From Paracamarosporium sp. OC-R06-R3 (taxonomy: Eukaryota; Ascomycota; Dothideomycetes; Pleosporales; Didymosphaeriaceae), in the NCBI GenBank assembly GCA_019828545.1, contig JACVRA010000073.1, positions 620,001 through 684,000 of the forward strand: a stretch of DNA of 64,000 bases. Reading direction: 5' to 3'. This document shows positions 45,313 to 54,524 of this stretch, in pieces. The translations under genes were made by a program, and so were the position numbers. The stretch's first letter is position 1. Every line of letters starts with the position of its first letter. Under the pieces are notes generated by a model. That model was not told the DNA's origin and ran no database searches. It saw only the letters and a program-made list of their open reading frames with translations.

Positions 45313-46997
45313 ATGAAATTAGTCAATTTTCTATTCCATGTCAGTGCCTTGATATCTGCAGCACACTCCGCTGCGATACCTGTTGCAAAGCCCGCCTGGT
45401 CTGACCTCGCTATATCCGCTCCAGCTAATGGACGTTATCTCTACCGTACCGTTTCTCACGACCCTTTTATGTGGATTGCAGACACCAACTGGGAGTTGTT
45501 TCATCGGTTGAACGAAACTGATGTCGATCTCTACCTAGCCGACCGCGCAGCGAAGGGTTTCACCGTCATCCAAGCTGTTCTTCTCTCTAAATACAACGTC
45601 ACCACCCTCCCCAATTTCTACGGAGATCTAGCTCTCGACAATGCAGATGTTACAACCCCGAATGAAGGGTACTTCAACTTTGTGGACTGGATCGTCAATC
45701 GTGCCGCTGAATACGGCGTTCTCATCGCTTTCGTGCCAACGTGGGGCCGCTGGGTGAACAATGGCTGGTACGGCACTCTTGCGGGGCCACGTCTTTTCAA
45801 TGAGTCGAATGCATACACCTTTGGAAAATGGCTTGGTGGGCGATACCCCGGTATTCCGAAAATCTTGGGTGGTGATACAAATGGCTTCTGGGCCGATAAC
45901 GTTCCTCAAGCGCGACAAGAGTGGCGCGATGATCCGAGCCTCGATCCTGAGAGTTTACTACATCCGCTTGAGGATACAAGGATAGTGTGGAGCGAGATGA
46001 TGCGGGGCTTCAAAGAAGCAGAGGCCGAACAAGGGTGGGATGCTTTCGTCACTTTCCAGCCAACAAGTCCATGGATCAGTACTTACGGACAGCCTCTCCC
46101 TTACGGTCACAATGTAAGTTACCCGAGAATTATACGTCCACAAAAGCCTAACATATCTTGTCACAGTACATCAATGGATCTCTTGGCACACTCTCTATGG
46201 ATGCAGTGCAGTCAGGCCACGAAAACCCAGATCCCGATGGTATCGATACAAATTTCACCATCCTCACTCCCTGGGACTCTACCAAGAACTACCAAAACAT
46301 CCTCGACATGCGATCCGAATTCCCTGGTCCGGTCATGGATGTTGAAAACCACTATGAAGAGGCGAACGACTCTTTTGACCCAGCAAAGCCAAAGTGGAAT
46401 GCATCTCATGTCCGCCATGGGCTATGGGCGCCTATTCTCAGTGGTGCCTGTGGAGTTACCTATGGCAGTTTGCCTGTCCAGCAGAGCTATGAGAGGAAAG
46501 GACTGGTGGCGAGCCCCGAACATTGGATCGAGCCACAACTGAGCTTGAGCGAAAATGCCAGCTGGCACGAGGGAATCCACCTTCCAGGAGCGAAGCAAAC
46601 AGGCTACATCTGGAAACCTTTCTCGCGGCTCACAAACGAAGAGTTCAACTGCATGGAACCCGACCGTAGTTTTATTGTCACTTCTGGTACGCAAAACGTA
46701 TTGGAATATGAGTCGAACCGCTATGTAGCTGCTCTAGTCACAAAGAACCACTACTAGGTCTATACTGGCTACGGGGATACTTTCACTGTTGATTTGTCTG
46801 CTCTTACTGAGTATTGGGGCGCAGCTGGTACCCGCGTCAAGGCACACTGGTTCAGCCCTCGTGATGCGAGCTTGATTATGATCGAAGAAGAGCAAGTGAC
46901 TGAAGCTTCCGGCGAGAAGGTCTTCGTCCCACCGAGCAGTGGAGGTGTAGATCACGATTGGTTGTTAGCCATCAAGTCTGCTAGCGAAACCTGCTAG
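45313..46997 (+). pseudogene. Secreted DUF4038/GH140-like glycosidase with internal stop
   Basis: Two exons (45313-46113 and 46167-46997) would give 543 residues. The start MKLVNFLFHVSALISAAHSA is a signal peptide. The body matches the apiosidase-like DUF4038 TIM barrel: PFMWIADTNWELFHRLNETD, GFTVIQAVLLSKYN, GVLIAFVPTWGRWVN, IPKILGGDTNGFW and MDVENHYEEA. The short C-terminal beta domain, reading VYTGYGDTFTVDLSAL, would end the protein. A TAG at 46755-46757 cuts the frame after VTKNHY, removing about 80 residues of that domain while leaving the catalytic barrel. GH140-type enzymes act on apiose-containing pectin (RG-II). The truncated secreted product could still be made; alternatively the TAG is a recent mutation, a base error, or is read through. 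Confidence 0.8.
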
Positions 46998-47441
46998 GCA
47001 GCACTCTCTGAGCGAAAGATTGTCTTACAGTATTCGATCTATCAACGTATCAATGGAACTGAACTACTTCAAAAATTTCTGGCCTGTACCCAAGCTGAAC
47101 ATGGCCTCAATATCCACTCGACTCCATAATTTTAATTCAATGCTCTACGGAGCTTAGTATGCTCAAACTAACTAAATTTCAAAGTCCAGTTATGCCCATC
47201 TAGATTATTGTCACCATCGTTAACCCAAACTTCGCTGTAATCTAAGGGGCCATGGTGAGCGGCCCATATGAGAAGAAGAGATAGAAAATGAATTGAGAAT
47301 ACTGACAAAGGCTTAGAGAGGAAAAGAAGAGAAAGGAAAAGTACACATACACAAAGCTACAGATACAAAGTACAAGAAACAGTGTAACCACGCAGAAGCC
47401 TCATCGTAGAGCCCCGCCTTATACCCGAACAACGTGTAACA
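46998..47441. other. Convergent intergenic spacer
   Basis: An AT-rich spacer with purine-rich stretches (AGAGAGGAAAAGAAGAGAAAGG near 47318) lies between the glycosidase and the secreted-protein gene. No gene was recognised; both terminators should lie here. Confidence 0.5.
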
Positions 47442-48209
47442 TCAAGCTGGATATGTTCCAGCCGCGCAATCCGCTTTACATCCAAGATGAAGTTCATCGG
47501 CCTTCTCACTGATGTCCCAATCTTTGCTCCAGACGGTCTGGTCGCCCTTACCATCATGAAAGTCGCAGCGACGGCGGATATAGCCATGGTCAGCTTTAAC
47601 AGTCTGACTGCTCCAGATTGCGTGACACCCAGTATCTTGCCATTTACATGTGCTTTTTGTGGTAACCGACTCACATTTGGACTCCCCGTAGGTATTCGTG
47701 ACACTGGAAGAGACTGAAAAGATATCCTTGAGTATGTTGACCTCAGCTCCGACTTCGATAGAAATGCTCCATTCATTGCATGTTTCCACGCCCTGGTCGA
47801 CCCCTGCTTCACATTCGGATGTTGTCCCACAGTCGATGAAACCCTCGCGCTTCCAGTCGGTCTGTTTATAAGAAGAAGATACGTAGAAAAGATCGGTCCA
47901 GCATTTGTCGCCACCCAGCCCTCCATACCTATGCACGTCATCAGAGCGGACATAAGTACCAGAACCGTCGGGGTAAGTGCTCCATTGCCCCGTATAATCG
48001 CCGTATGTATCCGTAGGCCCACGCTTCTTAATTAATACTGAGTTTCGTTTGGCCGCTGGGGTGTTTTGGCCTTGGTCTGTAGTGCCAGGTATGACAATAA
48101 GATCCCGTCGAGAGATCGCATTCGGGGATGCATTAGCTGCAGGTGCGGCAGCGGCCGTGGAAAGAAGAGCGACCACACTTGTAATGGTCTGAATGGTCAC
48201 TTGCACCAT
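47442..48209 (-). CDS. Secreted cysteine-rich protein of unknown function
   Basis: This is a single frame of 255 residues. I chose the ATG at 48209 because it begins a good signal peptide (MVQVTIQTITSVVALLSTA, then AAAAPAANA); ATG 48254 would bury it. Three dibasic sites follow (SRR, AKR, KKR within residues about 33-65), suggesting Kex2 processing to a mature domain of about 190 residues. That domain carries ten Cys, an even number compatible with five disulfides, and aromatic-rich segments such as YGDYTGQWSTYPDGSG, CNEWSISIEVGAEVN and QTVWSKDWDISEKADE. A central Ser/Val-rich hairpin-like stretch (FSVSSSVTNTYGESKC) recalls beta-rich secreted proteins. I do not recognise a named family, and effector or antimicrobial roles are speculation. 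Confidence 0.75.
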   Translation of the reverse strand: MVQVTIQTITSVVALLSTAAAAPAANASPNAISRRDLIVIPGTTDQGQNTPAAKRNSVLIKKRGPTDTYGDYTGQWSTYPDGSGTYVRSDDVHRYGGLGGDKCWTDLFYVSSSYKQTDWKREGFIDCGTTSECEAGVDQGVETCNEWSISIEVGAEVNILKDIFSVSSSVTNTYGESKCESVTTKSTCKWQDTGCHAIWSSQTVKADHGYIRRRCDFHDGKGDQTVWSKDWDISEKADELHLGCKADCAAGTYPA

Positions 48210-48629
48210 AATTGTGTGACTGGGGATAGAAACAGGTGATCTCGTTCTGTCCAAGGAATTTTATGAGAAGTTGATCTCTAATTGGAATTGGGATGAATGA
48301 GTTATTTCGCTGTGCTGGTGAGGAATATGGCAAAAACTACAGCGTGCGATCGCTTTTATACATACTCTCGTCCTATCGCTCAGTATATACTACGGAGTTG
48401 CATGTGGAAGGCTATCCCGATCGCAAGCCCTCCTATGGGGTCTATGTTTACATTCCACATCAAGTGCTTGCTTGGATACTGGTTTTGACTGCTCGATAGG
48501 TCGAGTTGAACTTCAATCTCCGGTATACCAACACTATTGCAACGAGCTGCGCTTGGCTTGGTCAGTAAGCAATCTAGTTTGGAGAAAATGGGAAAGAGGA
48601 AATTTGTACACGAGTTGAGGCCAATTAAG

Positions 48630-48780
48630 ACTGTTGAATGAGAATGGGGGCGGTTTCACTAAGCGAGTTGGTTGGGGCGGGTGGGGACCACTGAACGAGG
48701 ATGGGGGGCGGTTTCACCAAGCGAGCGGGCTTCGGTACCTCTTGCACTAGGTAGCGCACCGTAGGCGGGCTTCGTACCAG
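48630..48780 (+). repeat. Imperfect direct repeats (GGGGGCGGTTTCAC unit)
   Basis: GGCGGTTTCACTAAGCGAG near 48649-48667 recurs as GGCGGTTTCACCAAGCGAG near 48707-48725, each preceded by a similar GAACGAGGATGGGG-like stretch, so a 37-base unit repeats at about 58-bp spacing. Next to it GCGGGCTTCGGTACC and GCGGGCTTCGTACC also repeat, about 39 bp apart. The block is GC-rich relative to its surroundings. Confidence 0.6.
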
Positions 48781-48913
48781 GCGCTTAGCTAAATCTGCTT
48801 TTCAAGAGTGGTGATTCTGGATGAATGGGCGTCTTGCTTCCAGTGTGATCAAGTACCTGGTGGGGCCGAAGACGCAAGCATTTCAGACCATGATTCTAAA
48901 GACAACAGCAATA

Positions 48914-48941
48914 CTTCCTCCTTCCCTCCTTCCCTCCTTCC
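48914..48941 (+). repeat. CCTT microsatellite
   Basis: A pyrimidine tract of CTTCC/CTCC units in non-coding DNA. Confidence 0.7.
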
Positions 48942-49468
48942 AAATTCTTCCTTATAATAGTCTCAGTAATCTTTTGACCTGTTTCGGACCACCCGTAGAA
49001 CAACAATGCCGGGTATTTTGAGAAATGCCGTGGTAGTAGGTAACTCGCGAGCTCAACAAACAGACCCTAGTCACCAGAGTTGGAATAGGTGGGCGATTCT
49101 CTTACGGGTCTGATGAACGCTCTCGCGTTCAGGAGCTTATGGTACGAACTACACCGGGCGTTAGGGAAGAAGATGGGAAAATGTGTATTCGCTCACCAAT
49201 TCATATCTCATAGACAATGTCATGTCACCGTATACGTCGTCGAAAACTCTAAAGCCAGAGTAATGATTACGCTTCGATTAAGGCTATTTAAGTGCATATA
49301 CATGAAGCACCTCACGAGTGCTCTTGGTTATGTCAATCCAATAACAGCCATGATCCACGGGACAGAAACAAACAGCGACGGTGATACCAAACGGTAGGCT
49401 GCGTAAATCATTCATCTAGTAGAGCTTTGACAGCTTCCATTTGGATACTGCTGATCTAACATTTCTCT

Positions 49469-50515
49469 TTACTCTTTGTCACTCACCAGCCACTGATCGC
49501 CGACCCTGAACCCGTGCGGGAATGGATCTGTGGAATCTAGCATAGCCTGCCTGTGACCGGTGATCCATGCCCGGCCTTTGATCCTGGGAAGAACAGCATC
49601 AAGCTTTCCAACCTTCGCCGTCCCCCGAATTTCACACACAAACTCCGTCCCAATGATACTTCGATGTTTGAAAGTATCTCCCTCCTTCAGCTCCCCTCTT
49701 GCATGTAAAACAGCCATTCGAGCTGACGTACCCGTCCCGCAGGGACTCCGGTCCAATCTTCCAGGCGATACAACAACTGTGTTCTTCGCAGCCTTAATTC
49801 CTTGTCCTTCGGTCTTCAAGGGCGCGGTCCACTCGAGAATCGTGATGCCGCGTATGTCTGCGTTCTCTGGATGCACGGGCTCGAAAGATTTCTGCACCGC
49901 ACTCTTGATCAGCTCGCCGATACGCACTAACTCGGGGCCGTGCCGGTGCTCGATTGCCAGGCCGATTGAAGCTGCGTCGACGAGGACATAGTGCATTCCA
50001 CCCCAAGCGATGTCAACCGACACAACCCCAAGTCCGGGAACGTTGACTTTATGATCTAATGCGTAGACGAACGCAGGCACATTGTCAAAAGCCACGTTCT
50101 TTACTTTTCCGTTCTCACATTCCGCCGTAATACCAATTAATCCTGCAGCAACTTCCAACGTTAATTCCGTAACAGGCTCCTTCATTTCGAGCATGCCAGT
50201 TTCCAGCAGCACAGTCGTGGTGCAAATAGTATTCGCACCAGACATGGGTGGATACTCGTCGCTCTCCAAAGTAAGAAACGCTGCATCTGCCTTGGAACTG
50301 CAGGGTGCAAGGATGAGGTTCATGCATTGTGCAGATCGGCCTCGAGGCTCTTGCATGAGAAGGAGGCGGGTGGAATCGGCTTGGTCGCGAAAGTGGCACA
50401 ACTTTTCGTACATTGTCTTGCAATGTACGGGATCAGGGACGCCACCAACAATGACATCCCCTACCTCGCCTTCGGCGTGGACACCAACGATGGATATGGT
50501 CCGGATGTTTGGCAT
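49469..50515 (-). CDS. Proline racemase-family enzyme (Ser/Cys active-site type)
   Basis: A single frame of 348 residues. Family landmarks are HAEGEVGDVIVGG near the start, MNLILAPCSS, EVAAGLIGITAECENGKV, FDNVPAFVYALD and the second active-site block VVSPGRLDRSPCGTGTSARM with its catalytic Cys. The first block, MCGH in proline racemases, reads MSGANTIC here, so the first catalytic Cys is Ser and the following His is replaced. In this superfamily Cys/Cys enzymes racemise or epimerise, Cys/Thr enzymes dehydrate trans-3-hydroxyproline, and Ser/Cys variants have also been described. The substrate is therefore probably proline or hydroxyproline, but the reaction is open. It sits beside an SDR and a Zn2Cys6 gene whose promoters share a CGG-N9-CCG motif. 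Confidence 0.85.
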   Translation of the reverse strand: MPNIRTISIVGVHAEGEVGDVIVGGVPDPVHCKTMYEKLCHFRDQADSTRLLLMQEPRGRSAQCMNLILAPCSSKADAAFLTLESDEYPPMSGANTICTTTVLLETGMLEMKEPVTELTLEVAAGLIGITAECENGKVKNVAFDNVPAFVYALDHKVNVPGLGVVSVDIAWGGMHYVLVDAASIGLAIEHRHGPELVRIGELIKSAVQKSFEPVHPENADIRGITILEWTAPLKTEGQGIKAAKNTVVVSPGRLDRSPCGTGTSARMAVLHARGELKEGDTFKHRSIIGTEFVCEIRGTAKVGKLDAVLPRIKGRAWITGHRQAMLDSTDPFPHGFRVGDQWLVSDKE

Positions 50516-50758
50516 GGTAGGTGGAGTGAAGGCGGAAAGAAATGTATCCTGAAACCAGGTCTTCGATGCCTAAAACTCGCTTTTGTATCAAAGCGTGCAA
50601 ATTAGGAGTGAAAATATGTGTCTTTCTTAAATGACTACAGTGTACATAATGTAGCATATAAACCGCGCGTGGTGTTGTCTACTAGTTACGCAATACACGT
50701 GACGATCGGTTCTTTGGAGCCGAGATCCACTGCGTTCCGAGCTACCTCTACATATCAT

Positions 50759-50773
50759 CGGAAGTGCGAACCG
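50759..50773. promoter_or_regulatory. CGG-N9-CCG element upstream of the racemase gene
   Basis: The sequence ATCGGAAGTGCGAACCG has CGG at 50759-50761 and CCG at 50771-50773. It lies 244 bp upstream of the racemase start (50515, minus) and matches the spacing and left arm of the palindrome at 51917-51935. A looser CGG-N10-CCG lies at about 50706-50721. Confidence 0.4.
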
Positions 50774-50982
50774 CCATAACTAAGCCCCTAGTTCCATCAA
50801 TCATATTTCAGTGCAGTCAATAGTATCAAAAGAACACATATGCGGTATAGTCGTCGAGAGCGGATACGCGAGTGAAACTTGATATCTAGAAGATGGTAAC
50901 CTTTAAACAAGCTTTCAAAACATTACTGAGCTATTTGAGAATTTTTCAGAGCAAATGTTTGGGTCGATTTTTTTCATTCCAA

Positions 50983-51750
50983 TCACACAAAGACCATGCC
51001 ACCGTTAACATTGACAACACTGCCAGAAGTCCAACTCGTCTTCTCATCGCACAAAAAGGACACAACATGGGCTACTTCATGCGGCTCTGCTACCCGAGGA
51101 GCAGCCGGAGTTCTCTGAACCTCTGGCTCCCAAACCTTCCTATACTCCTCATTTTCATAGGCCTTTTTCCACAAATCCGTGTTTACGGGCCCTGGTTCAA
51201 CACAATTGATCGTAGCGTTGTACTTATGTCCCAATTCTGTGGCAAGGCTTCTTGTCGCAGTCTCCAGAGCTCCCTTGCACGCCGAGTATACAGAACAATT
51301 GGCGTGCCCTGAGCGTGCATAGATCGAGGAGATGTTCACAATGCGCGGTGCCGGCCCGAAGTGTGGTATCGCTGCCTTGATAAGGAATAGCGGAAACCGG
51401 AAGTTGACGAGAGTAAGCTCTTCAAATTTCTCCTCCGTGGTGTCGAGAAGAGAGAAATCGCCGCCGGTTGCTGCGTTATTGATAACAATGTCGATCCGGG
51501 ACCAATTTTCCACTGCTGCTTTCACGATTGTCGCTGGGGCTGAGCTGTCGGTGCCTGCTGCACGAACAGCAAGACTGGAGACGCCATATTTCTCAATCTC
51601 TGAGCATACGCCCTGAGCTTCTGCTTCGGAGCTGACATATGTTATGAGAATGTTGGCGCCCTTCGATGCAAGATCTAGGGCGATGGCTTTTCCTATTCCT
51701 CTTGAGCCACCAGTGACGACGGCGTTCTTGTTTTGAAGTGGTTGAGACAT
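50983..51750 (-). CDS. Short-chain dehydrogenase/reductase (classical SDR)
   Basis: A single frame of 255 residues, standard for classical SDRs. Motifs in order: TGGSRGIGKAIALDLASKGA (TGxxxGxG cofact or site), VINNAATGG (the NNAG-like motif), RIVNISSIYARSG with the catalytic Ser, YSACKGALETATRSLA with the Tyr-x3-Lys pair, PGPVNTDLW and a C-terminal SGSVVNVNGGM. NADP preference is not certain. It is divergent from a Zn2Cys6 regulator (start 52031) and lies in the same direction as the racemase gene. A role in oxidising a hydroxylated amino acid or its keto product is a contextual inference. Confidence 0.92.
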   Translation of the reverse strand: MSQPLQNKNAVVTGGSRGIGKAIALDLASKGANILITYVSSEAEAQGVCSEIEKYGVSSLAVRAAGTDSSAPATIVKAAVENWSRIDIVINNAATGGDFSLLDTTEEKFEELTLVNFRFPLFLIKAAIPHFGPAPRIVNISSIYARSGHANCSVYSACKGALETATRSLATELGHKYNATINCVEPGPVNTDLWKKAYENEEYRKVWEPEVQRTPAAPRVAEPHEVAHVVSFLCDEKTSWTSGSVVNVNGGMVFV

Positions 51751-51884
51751 GACTATGAACTGAGCGGGTGAATAAAAGGGATTTGAAAGGTTCCAGGAGG
51801 TTGAAGACGGATTGTTCCTTAACCACAGCTGTGCTGAAGTTGTCTATTGTTGATGTGTACGGACACAGCGTAGGTGCGACACGG

Positions 51885-52029
51885 ATCGGGTACGTATCCG
51901 ATACTTGGTTCCCCACATCGGAAGCCAGTTCCGATCACGCCCGACCCCTCAACAATCCACAAAGCGGAGACAGGCATTTCGTCTATCCGAGAAGCCTTCA
52001 TTTCATCTGCGTTTCAACCGATGTATCGG
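51885..52029. promoter_or_regulatory. Three CGG palindromes in the SDR/regulator divergent promoter
   Basis: ATCGGGTACGTATCCGAT (51885-51902) is a near-perfect palindrome, CGG-N8-CCG. ATCGGAAGCCAGTTCCGAT (51917-51935) has perfect 7-base arms, CGG-N9-CCG. CCGATGTATCGG (52018-52029) is an everted pair with perfect 5-base arms, ending one base before the regulator's ATG. All lie in the 280-bp spacer between the SDR (minus) and the Zn2Cys6 gene (plus). Autoregulation and joint control are inferred. Confidence 0.55.
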
Positions 52030-52030
52030 A

Positions 52031-54524
52031 ATGTCTGCTACTGCTGCGAACCGTGTCCGAAAACGTCAACGTGTGTCGAATGCGCAAGTATCCACTCGCT
52101 CGGCAAACGTGTGGGATCAGCGTTCTGCTAACTCCACGACAGATGCAATTTTTGTAGACGACAGAAAATCAGGTGCTCGGAATCTCAACCTTGCAACCAT
52201 TGCGCAAAAAGGAACCAGCCTTGCACCTTCCCTGAGAAACACCAGCAGGTGCTAATCTCCAAAGAAGCCCTCGAGCGACTACAAAGGGAGGCTTCCAGAA
52301 ATGGAAGTAACTCGGTAGTCTCATCTGTCCGACGATGCTCCGAGGAGATTTCAGCAAATCCACACGAGACGCATCTCACCAGCAACAATAACACACTGAG
52401 TATACGTCCTCAGGCCGAACCTGCGGTCGAGGGTGACGGTTCGTCTCCGACACCAACCTCGCGGTTAGACATCGACCAGCCACTCGATTCTAGATATGGC
52501 TCTCGTGCTGTTAGTGTGAATGACGAGAGCGATCGTGATCAGCCCATGATCAATCCCCTAGTATCTGGCCAGTCGACATACACTACAGTGAACATGGGAC
52601 AAGCACGTGAGTGTAGGTACCTTGCACATGGCTTTCACATTCTGAGTTATATTCAGTCCTACTTGGAAGCTCATCAAATTGGTCTTTCGGTAGAAGGGCG
52701 CTTGCTTTAGTTCACAATAAGGTATCCGCAAGTCCTCTTGTCGAAGCAGATCTTCATTATGATGGCTCAACCTATGACCTTGGATGGGATGGACGACGAA
52801 CGGCCTGGAATGTTGTACAACCAGCATTGCCTACAATAGACCACGCTCTCTTTCTTATTAACACAGTCAAGTTTCACTGCGGGCAGTTGTTTCACGTCTT
52901 TGACAATGATATTTTCATGCACCATTTCAACGAATTCCATGCGAAAGGGCGAGAGGCCAGATCATACCCCGAATTATGGTATATACATTACCTAATAATA
53001 CTTGCTATCGGAAAATCCCTCGTAGGCCGGATAAGACAGACTATGAAGCCATCGGGTGGGGAATTATTTGTCCGAGCAATGCAGATGCTACCAGATCAGA
53101 TTTTTCTATGGACGGACCCTGTGCAAAGCACCGAGATACTATGCTGTGCAGCGTTGTATCTACAATGTCTCGACATGCGCATCGTGGCATATATTATGGT
53201 AAGGACGATTATAGCACAAAGGATAGAATTTAACATCTTTAGATTGGACAAGCGATGCGCACGGCGATTGCCTTCGGCTTCCACACTGACATGCCAATAC
53301 ATCAACACCCACCCGATGTTATCGAGCGTTGCCGCCAAATCTGGTGGACTGTCTATATTTTAGACTCACACATGTCTGCTCTAATGGGCGTACCGAGGAT
53401 AATGAACGAGCGGGATATAAGTGCTCAACTTCCGACATTCAACAATTCAGCTCATAGAACCCATGCTCTACAAATTCATATCCAACTAGCCAATATTGAA
53501 GGATCAATACAACGAAGTACGATTCCTTCTCATCTTGTCACAACCACTAACAGACAAAAGCGGTGTATAGCAAGGAAGGACGAACAGGAATCAATTTTCT
53601 CAATAGTATCAAGACTGCTCTCAAAGCATTGGCGGCTATCAATGACGAACGAACTTCTAGTTTTCCTCTAGAACTGGACGGCTTAGAGAGTGGAGTATCG
53701 AGGCTATCTGCCCACCTTCATCTTTTCCATCATCACGTAGGCACCATCCTGTTCACATTAATTGGGGTGACGACCACTGACAACCATGGTCGTCTAGTGC
53801 ATAATACTCAGCACCAAACCGTTGCTATTCAGCTTCTTACAGAACCGAGTTGAGGCCTTGCGACCTGTTCGCATACCGTCCTCTGGAGGAGTGCGGTCAC
53901 TGCTACGGGTTTGTGTTGGCTCAGCACGACAGACAACTAAAATACTCGGTGCTTTACAAAGCCAGACTCTGATCGGTGCGTTGACTTCCCGTTACCTAGG
54001 AACAAAGCGATATTGATAACATTTGCTAATGACTTCTAGATACTTTTATACCTTTTGACCTAGAATCGACCTGGTCTGCAGCATTAGTGCTATTGATTGC
54101 ACCAGTAGTTGACCCTTCTCTCATGCGGGATACCGAAGCGTCGCTAAAGATCGCTTTTGACGTGCTCAATGATATGTCTATAGTAGGAAACAGTGTGGCG
54201 ACTGCTCGTCGGGCGGAGCTCGAGCAACTGGAACACAAACTTGAGGCGCTGAAGATCATGAGCCAGCAAGTGTCTACAAATTTCACGCCGCAATCGGTCG
54301 ACCCAGATGAAGCCTTGGCAGTACAAACCATGAACACAAACCAGCCTGGCACAGTGGGCTCGTGTTATTCTGACAACGAATACATGTCTACGTATAGCTG
54401 GGACATGGAAGATGTGCTAAATAGCGAGCAACTAGAGGCTGTTGCCAATGCAATGAATTTGAATGGGCTGGATTGGACATGGGCGGCGAGCTCGCTGGAC
54501 CAGCTCGACCCCTCCTTGCTGTAG
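52031..54524 (+). CDS. Zn2Cys6 transcription factor with a GC-AG first intron
   Basis: Seven exons (52031-52083, 52143-52606, 52657-53198, 53243-53516, 53561-53736, 53798-53975, 54040-54524) join in phase into 723 residues. The leader NRVRKRQRVSNA joins CNFCRRQKIRCSESQPCNHC and AKRNQPC across intron 1, a canonical C-X2-C-X6-C-X5-C-X2-C-X6-C cluster. That junction requires donor GCAAGT at 52084 (GC-AG intron), with branch CTAAC and acceptor CAG. The regulatory domain is typical: FLINTVKFHCGQLFHVFD, EILCCAALYLQCLDMRIVAY, IGQAMRTAIAFGFHTDMP, CRQIWWTVYILDSHMSALMG and KPLLFSFLQNRVEAL. The tail has an acidic, aromatic stretch ending LDWTWAASSLDQLDPSLL, like an activation region. The position suggests control of the SDR and racemase genes. 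Confidence 0.88.

Larger units (their letters stand above)
48210..49468. other. Intergenic, 1.26 kb, with local repeats
   Basis: Between the secreted-protein gene start and the 3' end of the racemase gene I see no supported gene. The content is the imperfect direct repeat at 48630-48780, a CCTT tract at 48914-48941 and short motif-less ORFs. Confidence 0.5.

Noticed and set aside
45313..46542. Unspliced 409-codon reading of the GH140-like gene
   Set aside because: It runs through a clear intron (GTAAGT...CACAG, 46114-46166) and loses homology after GQPLPYGHN; the spliced frame restores the family.
3042..46757. TAG read as an amino acid (stop-codon reassignment or amber suppression)
   Set aside because: Several broken genes have TAG at Trp positions, but the same genes also carry frameshifts and a TAA. 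Intact genes here use TAG as a normal terminator (for example 14378 and 54524). Mutation is simpler.
47357..48022. 221-codon minus-strand frame overlapping the secreted-protein gene
   Set aside because: It is a different frame of the same strand. The frame with signal peptide, Kex2 sites and patterned Cys is the better gene.
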